Positions 50,466-63,900 of a stretch of 64,000 nucleotides of DNA are shown here, piece by piece. Position 1 is the stretch's first letter; each line of letters begins with the position of its first letter. Under the pieces are notes generated by a model. The model did no database searches. It worked only from the letters and a program-made list of their open reading frames with translations, and was not told the origin of the DNA. A program made the translations under genes and the position numbers. Where the stretch lies: NCBI RefSeq assembly GCF_051401765.1, contig NC_135064.1:28308001-28372000 (forward strand), given 5' to 3'. The stretch comes from Calliopsis andreniformis. Its lineage: Eukaryota; Arthropoda; Insecta; Hymenoptera; Andrenidae.

Positions 50466-53130
50466 CAGCGGTATGAGGGAACGAAAAAGGTGGAGAGAGG
50501 CTGACCAAAGGGGCGCGTACGCCGAGAGCAGGGCCCGGCAAGCCAATTTGTGACTGACGAGGCGATTGGTAATAAGCAACGGAGGGACTCAAATTGCTTG
50601 AGTTTTTCTGCGGTCGTTCATTGGGTGTTGTCGTCGAGATAGCCCGCGAGACTCTCCCAGGGACCCGTACGAGCGGAATCGAGAAGCGAAGAAAAGAGTA
50701 ATCGAGTCTCGAAGGGCCCGAAAAGGAATTGGGGAAGAGAAAGATGTAGCGATAGCAGAGAATGGTTTCCCGCTCCATGATTCTAGCTAAAATTGAAATT
50801 TTTCCATTATCGACCTGATGAAAACAATGAAGAACAATTCTGAATAGATATTGAAGAAATTGAAGGGAATTCGTGACGCGTCGAGCCCATTGCTAACAGC
50901 GACCTCATTAACTTAGATCTCCCGGTCTCCTGAAGAAAAGGGCAAGGAGCAAAGAGAGTATTGGAAAGGTACCGCCCTCCATTCTGCGTGTCCCTGTGCC
51001 CTGATCGAGAATCAGACCCTTTTTACGGAACCGAACATCCTCTAAGAATAATAACAGAAAGAGATGGATATTCTTCCTGCTGCTCTCCTTTTTTCTTTCA
51101 GTCTCTATCGCTTTCGTTGTCCGCGTACCACGCTTAGATTGATTTTAGTATCTTCCTTACGCAACCAGGCAACAGATGGTTCATATTATCAGATTTGAAT
51201 TCTGCTTTGTATATTGCAGCTCAAACTTTATAATATTCCATACTTCGAAATGCAAATTCAAATTTAAATTTAAAACAGATAAAGAAGATCCATAAGACGC
51301 AACAGTAATCTTGAAGCGTACGTACGTAAGTAGATGGTAAAGGTGGACCTTGAAAGAATGACAAGAAATCGAGGAATCGACATTACGATCCAAGACGATT
51401 CCATTAACCAGGGCCCATATTCTCCGTGATGTTGGCGGAGGGAGGGGCACAGGTGCCCGCCCTTCCATGTGTGTCTCTGTGGCCCGGTCGGGACCCGCTT
51501 CTGCTGCAGCTCGACGGGCCCGAAAAGAGGGGGAGGTCGAATTGGATGAAAAGGGGACAGAGAGACAGGGGGTTAGAGGAGGGGGAGGCTCGGTCCCTAT
51601 ATTTTAAGCAGCCCCGAACGTGTTGCAATCATCTCGAGACAATGGCCCACCGATCGGTCCGCTTCGCAAAAAGACCGGGGCCCGATAATAGCCGCGACGC
51701 ATCGTCCACCACGCTTCGGGCGATTCGTCTCCCTCCTTTTCTTCTTCTCCCACCCTCGGTCCTCTTTTATTTTTCTTCTCCCCCTCTGGCGAATTCCTCC
51801 TGCTCGCTGGCGACGCTCTACGAACCCGAAGAGTCAACGGTGTTATCGAGAAGACAAAACGGTTCCAAAACCTTGTGAATATCTGGTGCAATCTTTTACC
51901 TTCTTCTAATTGTAAGTCACATGGGGTTGGAATTCAATGACATTGACGAATTGATTGAATGGTGGATCTTCATATTTGAAACGATTGTTCCTTAATTTTT
52001 GACAAAGTAACTAATTTGTACGGACTGTAATCGTTGAACTCTCGTGACGAATTATCTCCTTCTCTTACGGTAACTGGTTAATGGATGCAGAACGGTGTAA
52101 TTTGCGTGTAACCGAATGCGAACTCTTCCAAAGTAACGTTCTCGAAGCGTAAAAAGGCTCGAGACGGTGGTCGCGCTAACGTCGGGGTCGTAAAATGAAA
52201 AAACGAGCTTCGTGACTGCACAGTGAGGAAGAAAAGGGGGGTCCACGAGCCTGTTCTTGGAAGCTAGGGGGCTAATTGGTCCGCGGGACGAGACAGGACC
52301 ATAAACTGTCGCCTGCAATCAACGATGCGCGACTCTAGCCCGCGGGTGGACCCAGCCTCTCACCCCCGTCTCGCTGCGAACGCGAACAGCAGAGTCCCAA
52401 AAGTTTTATAAGGTCCCCAGCCCCCTTCTCGGCCCTGGGGGCGCTGTACTGGAAAGACAGAGAGACCCTGGGACCGTGTACGAATTTACATTTAGAAAAT
52501 ATAATGAAGCAGCGTGAAGCGACCATTAGTCGTTCGGAGATGACAGACGATTTCGGACCCCCGCAGCTCCTCCCCCTCGGTCCGCGCGCTCCCGGACCCC
52601 GACACCAGCCAATGAAACAAAGACCGCGGCACGAAGGGAAAGGGAACGGAGTCCCCTTAATGACAGTGGGCCCAGTGGTTTTCATTAAGGTCGTCGCGAG
52701 CGAAGTTGGTCAACGTCAGTTTCTTCGATGGTGACGCTCGTTCGCCTCTGAATGCCTGTGGAGGCCCCTGATTGCGTGAAATGAGAGTTGAAGGCCCAAC
52801 GGCAGGAGGAAACTTTTTAGTTTATTAATGATCAATTAGAAAACAGTTGATAAGTAAGCGATGAGGCACAGGCACTGTTTGAGTAAATCTCAATATAGAG
52901 ATGGTGAAATATTCTATCAATTTAATAAACAGTAGGTCAATAGAACGATAAGTTACAATGACCAGCTACATCTTCTTGAGAAGAAAAAGAAAGTCCTCTC
53001 ACGATGGAACGTTTCTCTAGCAGTCATTCCCTAAGCCCATTCCGAGTTATTTTCTAGATCATTAGGCGACACCTTTTTTACGCGTGGATCGAAACGATCC
53101 CAGAGATGATGCTGGTCGGGTCGGGCCGGT
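50466..53130. other. Presumed intron, GC-rich with G-rich runs
   Basis: No gene is supported. From about 51420 to 51620 the sequence is GC-rich and carries many GGG runs followed by TATATTTTAA. It could be promoter-like, but nothing downstream supports a transcript. AT-rich stretches occur at about 51180-51400, 51890-52030 and 52800-53060. Confidence 0.45.
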
Positions 53131-54546
53131 TAATTGCCAGGCCGGCAGGCGGACGGGCCGACCGAAACTAGATTCCTCCCTTCGAGGATCGAGTCTGGGA
53201 CCAAATACCGCGCGAATTGTTTTCCAGCCTCGTCAATTCCACCAGCGTCCTCCTAGAGGTAATTGAGAACAGGCCCGTGGCCCACGGACCGCTATTTTTT
53301 ATCATTACCGGGAATTCGGATCTGTCAAGATGTCCCGAGACCGCGGTTGCGTTAATTACGGTCCCTGGGCCCCTCGCCAGCGCTGGAATAATTATAATAA
53401 TCAGGGGACACGCCTCCCCTCGGCCCATCCGTAGCCCTGTCGTGGCTAGAGACGGATAGCCGAGGTCCTTTCGGTATCGTACCTCGGCTCGATCTCCCTC
53501 GAGTGACAGCGACGCGAGTAATTATTATTTTTCTTCGTCTCCCGCCTCTTTCCCCTCCGATACGTAGATTGCGCTCGCTGTCAATCTACTTGCCGCGCGA
53601 CTGGACGATTTCGCAAAAACTAATGCGCCTAATTGCGGCTCGTTCCCCAGAATCGAGAGGCCCACTCTCGATCGAGTCGCGCTTCGGGCAATTCACCGAG
53701 CAGAACGATCGGCCACGACGTCTCTCCGACGACCTGGTCTGACCTTTTCTGTCTCCGCTGATTTACGACGACCGGCTGCGAGTAGAAATCGAACTGGAGC
53801 GATTTCGACGACGGGGCGGCTTTAATTACGGGCCGCGGACGGATGGGCCCCGTGCAGCCTCCTTCTACTATGGAGAACGCTTCCTCTGTTTTGGGTTACG
53901 ATCCTTGTCGTTAAATTCGAGGGTTGCTTAGGTTTTCACTTATTCTGTTTCGACAAAAATAAGGTGGCACTATTGGTACATCATCAACCTCCTCCAAATA
54001 ATAAGTGTTCTACATAAATAGGTTACTCTGCTTGATTTTAATTGAGGTACATTTATTTAGATTCTGTTTCAAAAATGCTGGCAATTTTCAAGACTTAAAA
54101 ATCATCCGAGGAGTTTCGGATTTTCCTCGAGCGCAGAGTTTCACGTGCCTCGTATCTGTTTACTCGGACAGACCGCGCGTCGAAAAACAGCTGATACGAC
54201 ACGATTGCGACAATCGATGCGACAGCTCGTTAAAATTAAGTTGGACAGTGCGATAATCGCGTGACACGGATTAATTTCCATGCACCGTCCGCGGGACCGT
54301 GACCGATAACGTCGTGGTCTCCTGTGAAGTTATCGAGGCGGTCGACGGGTCGACACTTTGGGCAAATTAAACAAACATAAAGATGAGATAAGGCCCCCTC
54401 TCCCGCGGAAACTAGCGACCCGCTGACCCTATGCGTCGCATCGAAAAGTCGATGGTCGGGCGCCTATAACGACCACCGATTCCGATAATTAAATCAGAGA
54501 GTTATTCTCGTCACGCGTCCGCGCAATTATAATTAAGGATTTATTA
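53131..54546. promoter_or_regulatory. TAAT-core homeodomain site cluster, candidate enhancer region
   Basis: In a GC-rich matrix, TAATTG/TAATTA cores occur at 53131, 53261, 53353, 53519, 54486 and 54530. Further AATTATAATAATC (about 53390) and TTATTA (54541) elements are present. Sharp AT-rich cores within GC-rich DNA suggest conserved protein-binding sites. Conservation cannot be assessed here. Confidence 0.3.
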
Positions 54547-57500
54547 GCGTCTGCCGCCGCCTCTCAGACCCCAAACCTTCAGGTCGCGCCGCAGCATCGT
54601 AGAAACGCCTTCTCTTCGGTTTCTAACGACTAACAGGTCGAAAACTCTTCGAACATCGAGCCGCGGACCTCGTTCCCTCTACCTGTCCCTTTCTCGCTCC
54701 TCCGTCCCCTACGTTGCACTCGTTCCTCTTCCTTTCACCGACATCCCCCGTTCGCCCGAGGGAGAACAAATTAAAAACTGTCCCACTGGCCGTAAATAAA
54801 GCGTTCGCCGGCATTCCGACCATCTCTGTGCACGCTTTTTAAAGAAGGCCTCTGGACACGCACCCTGAGCTATCCTTATATCGGGTGCTGAACATTTTCG
54901 AGTCAGACTTCAATGCAGCCAAATCGTTCACTCTTTTCGGAATGAGAAATGCTTTTATAAACTGTTTCGTAAGCCAGTCCAAGTAACGCAAGAGAAATAT
55001 GTCTCTGTGCAGCTACCTTCATTTTTAATAAAATATAAATGAGATTAATTGACTCACTAGGGTGAGGTAGATGGTCTTCGATATAAAAGTGTAATGGGGT
55101 ATGGAACTCAAGCTTTAAAGCTCATGAAATATTTTAGACTGAACGTAATTTGCGAGTGGAATATTTTTGACACCCGTTAGACAGTTCTCTGGTCCACGCT
55201 GTATTTTAGGGGAAGGATGAGATACTGGGTCCTGGCGCCGCGCGGTTCAAAATAATGACACGGGCCCCGGCCGCGGTCCCATCGGGGGAACTTTTAATTA
55301 CAAACTGATGACCAAGCCAAACCTAAAAATATTGTCTTCGGCTGGGTCGTAGCCTTGAGAGGCTGAATATATTAGCGCAAAGATCGATCGGCGCGTTGTT
55401 GTTTCGACCAAGTGCGATCCATTATTTATTTAGGGCCCTTTTTCGCGCGGCCCTGTCAACCAGCCTTTATATTTATCGTCAGCTATCCTACGCTATCTGA
55501 AATAATTACGAGATTCAATCTTTAATAACTCTGGCCCTATTCAAAGCGCTATATGTGTAGCAATACTTTTATTTCAATTTAATATTTGGAAACCAGATGC
55601 AATTGCGTACACTATTTAATATTTATTTAAATTTCTTAATTTTAAATTAGCTTCAACAGACACCTCGCCAGGGAACGATCCCACGACTCAGCCTGAGATA
55701 TTGTTCCTCATTCGCGACGATTTCGACATTAACGTTCCCTCACCCTCGCCGATAGCATCAAGACGCACACACGCGAGCGTGCATCCCTCCTAGAAAGACG
55801 ATTTCGTGACGAATCGACATCGGTTGCACGCAGGTGCGAACGCGTAATCCACGGCGATTTCTCGAGGATTGCATTCGCGAACGGGGGTGTGAGAACGGCG
55901 GCCAGGGTTGCCTGTCTCACTCGCTCTCTCAATTTCTGCCACAACCAATTCCAACTTTGGTGGAGGCTCGCGCGTATAACGTAACTTCTGGCCGGGGCAA
56001 TCTGACTCGAAATCACCCGTTGGCTGAATTATCTGCCCGGTAACTGCGTGCCGTTCCCGGATTGCAGCAATTACCCTGGCCTAGGTAATTATCGAGGAGA
56101 AGGACTCGAGTGTTGTTTAATCTGTGATCTGCTGGCCTGGGCTTCTTCGATTACGTCAGAGAGCCCCGAAGGAAGGGAGGTTCGCCAGGCCTGAAGGTGG
56201 CTGCTCCTTCATTGCCTCGACTCCTCTGCTCGTGCTCTGCTTCGATTTTGTTCCGCCACACTGCTCGCCTCCCCTCGGCTGCTTCTTGGTCGTTTCATAC
56301 CGCTTCGCGCCGCTCAAGCAACTGTAACACTGTTTCCATCTTGCGTCTTGCTTCTTTGTGGAAGCCCTGGAGAGTAGAATAAGAGAGGTAGTAATGGATA
56401 CGTCAATAAGAGACTATCGACGATAAGTTTAGGATAAGAGCTACATCCTAGGAGATTCCCCAGCTGAATTGGGCACAACACTAGCGGTGCGATGGTATCG
56501 GCTGCGCCGTGGCTCACGAATCGAAGAGGGAAGAAGCAAGCGCGCGGCAAACAGCTGATCGCTCGATCGTGGCTACCTTGCGTGCCGAGCTCGCGCTCGC
56601 GCGGTCTGCGATTACGCAATTAACATTCGGTTTAATTACCAGTTCGCGGAGCTTAACGGGTAGGCAACGGGTCCGCCCGTTGCCCCGGTCATCGCCAGCA
56701 GCTCGTACCTCAGAAACCTCGCGGAAGTCTGCCTTCTCGTGTTGCTTCTCGTTAGCCAGCAAACACCTGACCAGTTTTGCGCTCATTTATTATATTTATA
56801 TACACGGTAACTGCGCCGCGGTGGATCGCAGCTTTCCGCGTTCCCGCCGCTGAACACCGCTCTGTTCCTTCGACTTGGCTCTCCGTATTCCTGTGGTAAT
56901 AGCTTCCTGCTGTGAACAGTCGTCTCGCTTCCTTCCTTCTGCTCACCTTTCAGTAATACGAAAGGTGGGCTGATAAGTAAAGGGATTGCTAGAGAGAACA
57001 AGTGCCTGTTTGGGATGTTAAGCGGTGTAAAGTACTGTAAGAGGATGTGTAGAGTTTTGTCCTTTTGTTTCAAATAATTCTCGATTGTTTCTCTGTGGCA
57101 GATTGTAAGAAGTAAAAGAAGGAACCACGTGTTTGAGCTCTTTGCATCTGGTTACACCGTTTCCTCTATTTCTTAAGATTATTACTTCTGTGTTCGTCGT
57201 CACGAAGTCGTAACTTAGAAAAAGTCGTGACGTCGGGCCTTTTCTCGATCGAAAAAATGCACTGGAATTAATAGATATCGCCGGATAAGATGTGACCTTT
57301 TCAGGTTCGGGTGATCGAGTTAATAAAGCGAAATGGTGGGCAGTAACTCGAACTTGAGCAATCTCTGGCGCACGGATGCAACGAAGTTGCGTCAATTTCA
57401 GGCTTGTCCTGGCTGTTTCGACAGTTCCAGTCTGTAATAAGGATCACCGGTGTCACGAACTCACGAGCACCGTTTGTACAAGTACCCCTTTCCTCCCTCA

Positions 57501-60500
57501 GAAGGCGAACATTGTTGCCTCGGTTAAACGAAAAGAAGAAACTGGAAGTTGTTTCATAGATTGTCAGCATAAATATCCACTTACGCTTGACTACCCATCA
57601 AGCAGTCGTAGAAACGTCAGAAGACAGGGTACGGAGCCGCAGGACCCACCGGACATTCTCGGTTTTCTCAGTAGGATCCGCGTTCCAGGGAGACGGCTGG
57701 GCTGGAACGGGTAATCTCCCCTTGAGTCCCACAGGCGCGCATTTCCATGTACGGCACGCACACCCTCGCGACGCTTCATGCACGTCCTCCGCGAGCTGGT
57801 GTATGCCCTAGAAGCATTAAAGTCCCGACGTCATCCTCGATCCTAGCGGACGGGCGAAGACAACAAAGAGAGAAAAACGGTAGTGGAAGCCCCGGATACA
57901 AGGTGGAAATAAAAGGAGCGAGAAAGAGGGTGGCCGCGGGGGAGAGAAAGGGGCACGAACGCGGAGCGGAGAGAGCACATATAACATCCAGCTCGAGGAA
58001 GGAGGTGGTATGTCGGGAGTGAAGGTGGACGAGGTGGAAGGCGGAGGGAAACGAAGAGAAGAGAAGAGAGAAGAGGCCGGGAGCTATGCGTGCTCCGCCC
58101 CGCCCACGCTTTCAGAGACCCAGGACTCAACTTGTCCACCTTCTTCTCGGCGTACAGCCACCCACAAGAGTCTCTGATGCACCGTGCCACCCTGCTTCTA
58201 GATTCCTCCGCGAGTCGCTCCGCAGATTCCCCGAGATTGCTGAATTCATTACTTCTGTTCTTTTTCCCTCGGTCGCGAGGGTTAGGTGAAACTCGACCAA
58301 TTGCTAACACCACAGGAAGCTCGATTAGACGACTTTGCTCAATGTTTTGTCTTTGCGTCGAGAGGTTAGGGTTGCTGGGAGAGGCTTTGACATGAGTGAT
58401 GGCAGAAGTAATGGAACAACTGACTTGAAGCTGACAAGGAGTAAATGGGATAGGGAAAATAGGTAATGTCTCGTTTAGATTAGAAGTGCGTGGGTGGAGA
58501 AGAATCGCTTCGAATCGGGGGAAGACGTTCGGAAGGTTTGCAGCACAATAAGCAGCTCAGTAATTCATCTTTTATAGACGTAGACGGAGTATTAGCTTCA
58601 ACACATTTTCCATCACTGTAGTTTCTCTTCTGAACACTTTCTAAACTATCCACTATCATTTTTTGAAGACAAATGAAGAATCCTCCATCTCCACTTTCTT
58701 TGGTGGAGGCTCTCCACGATCACTTTTTAATCCCGTAGCCCTACTGCCTGCGATTTCCTTTGAAAAAATCTAACCCACGCAAACCAGCAATTGTACCTAG
58801 CAATGATTACAGCAAAGACACATTGCAATCAATGTGAAAGGCCATACATCTTCTTCTGATTCAGAGGAAGAGCAGGGACAGTGGAATGCATCGCCACGCG
58901 CAGAGAACCAGCAATCAGGCTGCATGCACCTCGGGCCCTCGGTGCGATTCCCAGGAATTTCCATCGCGCGTGCATTTCTGTCTCGTAGGTGGCGGGGTCT
59001 CTTTTGGCGCGGACCGTACTCTCGCAGGGCCCGTGGGCCTCGGGCGCCATCTCCCGTGAACGCTTATCCCGGTGGATCCGTGCAAGCCCGTGTCCTCTAG
59101 CGCATTACCATAGCTTCAGCTGGCTGCCAGCCTTTCCCGAACCTCTCCCTGGCTATTATTCTAATCATTTCTTCAGCAGTTTTCTTTTCCCTTTTGCCGG
59201 CTATTTAGATTAATCTCGCCGCTTTCCATCTCGCTGCCGCACATGGCCTGTCCCGTTACGAAACAGTCTCGTGGCGTGGCGAGTGCGCTCGCTTTGGCCC
59301 ATAGGACTTCGATAGACGGTCTCTCCATGCTAGGCAAAGTATACGTGTAATTGTTTCCCTTTGACAACGAAACCAGTAGGAACTAGAAGGTGAAATGCAG
59401 AGATTTCGCAGAGAATTTCTATGCAGAGTTCTCCAACGAACCAGTCGCCAGGAAAGCCCGCTCGCGTCGTGCAAATATCGGATTGTTAAGCGTATCCTGT
59501 GGCGCGAGGGGCAGCGTGGGAGTGTTTGGAAACACTGTTAAAACACGGAGGTTGAAGCGAGCAGCGGCGGCGAGTCGAGCATTGTCCCGGACAAAACCCG
59601 CGCTCGCCCTTTTCTGCGGCTGAATGGACCGACACGCGGGGCGAAGAGAACGGAAAGAACACCACGGCGAGAACCTTTTGTCTTTTAATCGTCGCGCCCC
59701 TGCTGAAGGGGATGCCGCGTGGCCGAGGGTAGCCCGACCAAGTCGCCTGACAAATGGCTACCGACTCGGCGGCCTCTCCCTTTCGACCTCTGTCGCCGCT
59801 GCCGCAGACGCAATTCACTGGATTTTCAATGCTCCGGTTTATTCGTTTCGAAAAATCGAGCCGCCAGACCCCCTGCCCCTGGATGATCGAATGTCTGCTC
59901 CAGAATGCCCTTTTCAGTCCGCGATGAATTATTCTCTGTCTCTGCGTTAGCTTTGCTCTGTGGAGGGCGCTGGTACCACTGTGGAGGCTAAATATTCTGA
60001 AATTCGTTTTGGAGAAAGTGGTGGCCCTGCTAGGCGCCTAAGGTGGGTGGCTACTCTATTCAATAGTCTTCTTTTACCCCACAGTCCTAAAAATGTTAAA
60101 TTTCAGCTGTTTTCTGTTTATACAAAAATTCTAAAGAAATTGTATACTCCTTTCAATTTAATATCCAAAAGTCTCCATAAACACAGGTTTTTCAAGATAA
60201 ATGTAAAGTGTTACTTCCTTCAATCCACAAAATGCTTTCATTTTCTATCCCTTTGTCGATCAGTTATGCGGCAGGTCGTGCATACTGTCGCATAACCACA
60301 AACTGCCGCCCCCAAAAACGATTTATATAGATCGTCGCCGCAGGAGGCGCATTGTCTCAAACCGGAGCAAAGCCACGCCGCCGACCTTGCCTCCCTCGAG
60401 CCACTGTCTCACTCGTACCTCCCGTTTCCGAGAGACGTATGCCGATCAGCTTTTGGAATTCGTGTCCGACGCGGCGGGTGGCCGCCGCCCACCCCACGAT

Positions 60501-60966
60501 CCTAATAATTACCACGCTGGGAACGAGGTCTTTATCGTGGGACAACGCTCGTGCAACGTCAGTTCGTCTCGTACTCCGCCCTACTTTGACTTTCCTTTTC
60601 TTCTCTCATCAGTCCATTCGTTTAGAGAACCCAATTTTTTATTCGTTTCAGTATTCATGAAAACCACTCTATTTAGAGGAAAAAAGCAATTCCAATTAAT
60701 GTTGAATTCTTAATATAACCAAGATGGCTTCTTGCGTTAAGAAGGGAGGAACTGCAATTGATTTCCGCCAAGGTTTACAGGGTACCGATAGGATCACGAT
60801 GCTCGTTCAATGAGGGACTTTTTGCGGTATTCGGAAAACGGTCCTCGGCGGATGCAGATGGGGGCCGGTCACGCCGACTGTAATTAACAAGGCTCGCTTT
60901 GTGGTGTTTTGTCGCCAGTCGCGACACGCCGTGACGAGGGTGGAATTTCTACGTCCATTGAGCCGA
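54547..60966. other. Presumed intron, GC-rich blocks with purine tracts
   Basis: No exon was recognised. Notable items are TAATTAC-type cores at about 56060-56640, a long purine-rich stretch at 57890-58080, and (GAAGA)3 at 58053-58067. A CTCF-like GGAGGGCGCTGG occurs at 59962-59973. AT-rich stretches occur at about 55540-55650, 56980-57300, 58550-58830 and 60070-60240. Confidence 0.5.
58053..58076 (+). repeat. GAAGA tandem repeat, 3 units plus imperfect tail
   Basis: Three perfect GAAGA units followed by GAGAAGAGG, inside a nearly pure purine stretch. Confidence 0.65.
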
Positions 60967-60987
60967 GGGGTGGGGGAGGGGATCGGG
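60967..60987 (+). other. Very short-loop G-quadruplex motif
   Basis: GGGG-T-GGGGG-A-GGGG-ATC-GGG has loops of 1, 1 and 3 bases. This is the most compact quadruplex motif in the window. Confidence 0.75.
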
Positions 60988-63900
60988 AGACGGAGCCAGA
61001 CTATAAAACCTTCTTTGTGTTCACGGTGTAACCGAGGCCGCGCGCTTCGCTACCAGAGAGACAAATGTAAACATTCTCGTGGAACCAGCGAAGAGTCCTC
61101 GAGAGGTCTCGCTACAAGGATTACGAGTCGCCGCATGTAAACCAGCTTCTGAACCATTCAGCATGGTCAGTATTCTCAGTGATCCTTGGATCAAATAACT
61201 CGGAGTCCGCCAGATTTCGACGGCTGAACAGTGAGTGATGCGATAGAGACACTGAAACGCTTCAGGTTTCTTGAAATCGATAGGCTTCTTCCAATTCTTT
61301 TATTTTTCCATCAGTTTTGTCATCCATACTAACAGTATTGTAGCATCTGAACAAAATTGAATTGAAATGAAGCTTTGATTTTCGAGTCAACTTTGACTTA
61401 GTTTTCGATATCAGCTACTATCGATTTCACGTGCAACTGACAACTTTGTATATTTGAAATCTGGGCGCAGAGCACAGACAACAGTTGAATGAAGTGGATC
61501 GAGTGGAAGAAAGTATCCGTGGGGTGGCTCAAGACATCGTGTCTGCTTCGAAAGAATCCGACAGCCGCAGCCGATGTAGTGTCATTATAATTCGTGTTCT
61601 CGGCTCGTGTTCCGTTGGTCCGCGCTTTCGAGCATTGTAATATCAATGACACGGAAATAGAGTCCTCGAGATATCCTGGTGAAGGGGAACGTGCTTGCGT
61701 CGCTCCCCGTTCAGCCTCTCGGAAATATCCACTTTCGAGGGCGACTCGAATCGAGCCCTCCCGTCAAGAATCATTTGTAATTTGTTTTTTCGAGTCCCTC
61801 CCGGCCCGTCCCTCGTCGCGCCCGTAGGTTTGTGTACCGATGACACAGAAATAGACGCCGAGGGGCCGCGATTCTAAAGAGCTCCACGCCTCTATGAAAC
61901 GATAACGTAAACGAACAGGGAATCTTGCTCCGAGAAGGCGACCAATCTCGAAGCGATTTTTTCCTCACGATACATACGCATTTTTTACTGGAGGAAAGAA
62001 AACTGCGAAGACAGCTAAACTAATCAGCGAATAATACCCACCAAAAATAATCTCTGAAATGTTAAAGTATGTGGCCCTAGATTGATCCTCGATCGACGAA
62101 CTCGCTCTGTCTTCATCGTGGCGAGATTTATTTCTGTACAACGATCTTTGGTCGCGCTTGTTTACTCTGGCCGGGACAGAAATACAAGAGTGTCGCTGGG
62201 ACGCGAAACATCTGTCACGATAAACCTGCAGACGTCGTGGTCGGTCACGTTGGCGGGTATTTTCGCCACGTGCTGCGCGATTACGCGGCTGACAGCCCCG
62301 TGACAACCGCTTTCTCGCTCGATTTTCTCATAGGTAACCAAGTTGACAGCGGCCAGAGACACTTCCTTGAAGCCGCCCGCCGCTCTCGACCACCCATGTG
62401 TATCTCGCGCGAGCTGTCTTGGATGCTACGTTGAAAGGGTGAGCCCTGTTGCATTTTAAGGGAAATTCGAGACTAATTGACTCTGTTAGAAAATCAGACG
62501 ATGTGCCTTTGTCATGAGAAATGTTGAACGAACCGAGTTGGGTCTGTAGGTTGATTGTAACTAATTTGGAGTGATGTATGCTATGTTTAAAGGAGATCAT
62601 CTTACATTTATGGTGTTTTCTGAAGACTTAAAGGAACCAGAGAGACATGCAGTATTCAGAGACAGTGAAAGTAAATATTTGTGTGCAGCGTCTTACTTAT
62701 ATTATCTACTTAATCTCGAGACACTAGAATTTTATATAAATTAGTGTCACCGATAAATTAAATTTCTTCTAAGCCATTAACTTACTGCTCTATCACTTGA
62801 CGTACTTTAAGCATCGAACTTTAACCGATTCGAAAGCACTGTATCATTCAATTTACATACATTCTCAGCTCGTTCTTCTCCCATTTCGACGTGGCATCCG
62901 AACATCGAAACCCTCCCCATTTTCGACGATCCCAGGTAAAGAAGAAACCCAAAATTAAGTCCCTCGTCCGTTTTAGGCTGGAGTCGTCCGTGTAGGACGA
63001 AACCCAAAATTAAATCCCTTTACGCGGGGCTGACCAAACGACAGCTGGTCAAAGGAAACCATAATATTTCCCAAACGCGGCGAAATCGAACGTGACCGAT
63101 GGTGGTGTACCGATTTATTAAAAGACCGGTGTCGCGTGATCGCGAGCGTGCTCAGCGGTGAGTCCTGCCTCGGTTTTGTCGTCTTTGCACTCGTAGTCGC
63201 AACCTATCGTTAGGCAAAGTGTCGCCTGGCGGGCTTGCGTGCAGGCATGCGACTTAAACCGACTATTACGCGACGCGGTGTCACCCGGAGCAGAGCAATT
63301 TTGTCAGAAGTCGAGGATCAGGGGCCGCATTCTTGCTATTCCGACGACTTTCCCCACCCCCGAGTCCACTCACCGCTTCTCCTTTCCCTCTTCTTTCGCG
63401 CTGCGCCCAGAACACGTAGCCGTCGCCGCTGAATTATTTCGTTCCACTTTTCGCTAGCCCCAGAGGAGCTCGTATCGATCCGCAACGGAACGATCGTTTA
63501 CTGTGGTCCCGACCACCGCTGGTTTTGTCCACCTCAAGGCCTCAACCTCTGCGGATGACGCGCAGAAACGATCCAACACTTTTTTCGTTGCCTTGGCATG
63601 ATCAGACTTCGCGATCGTTGGACGATTTGGAAGATCCTCCTAGACTTGGGGACTTCAAACAAGTTTGAAGATCAGTCAGTGAGTTCGTTTTTTATATACA
63701 ACTAGGATCCGCTGAAATAGCAATACAAAATTTAACGCAATAGATTACACGTATATTGAAAAACTGTGTAAGGAAAGCGTTTCTGAAAAATGTGAGATTC
63801 GATCGAAATTGTGTCACGGCCTTCGTGCTTGCTGAGCGTCATATTTCTTTCCTTTGTGATATGTTCGTCTGGGATTGTCTTCATTTCCGCCCAGACAATG

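Noticed and set aside
50140..50778. 212-codon minus-strand frame with a long serine run
   Set aside because: Its length and serine run come from the (AAG)14 microsatellite read on the other strand.
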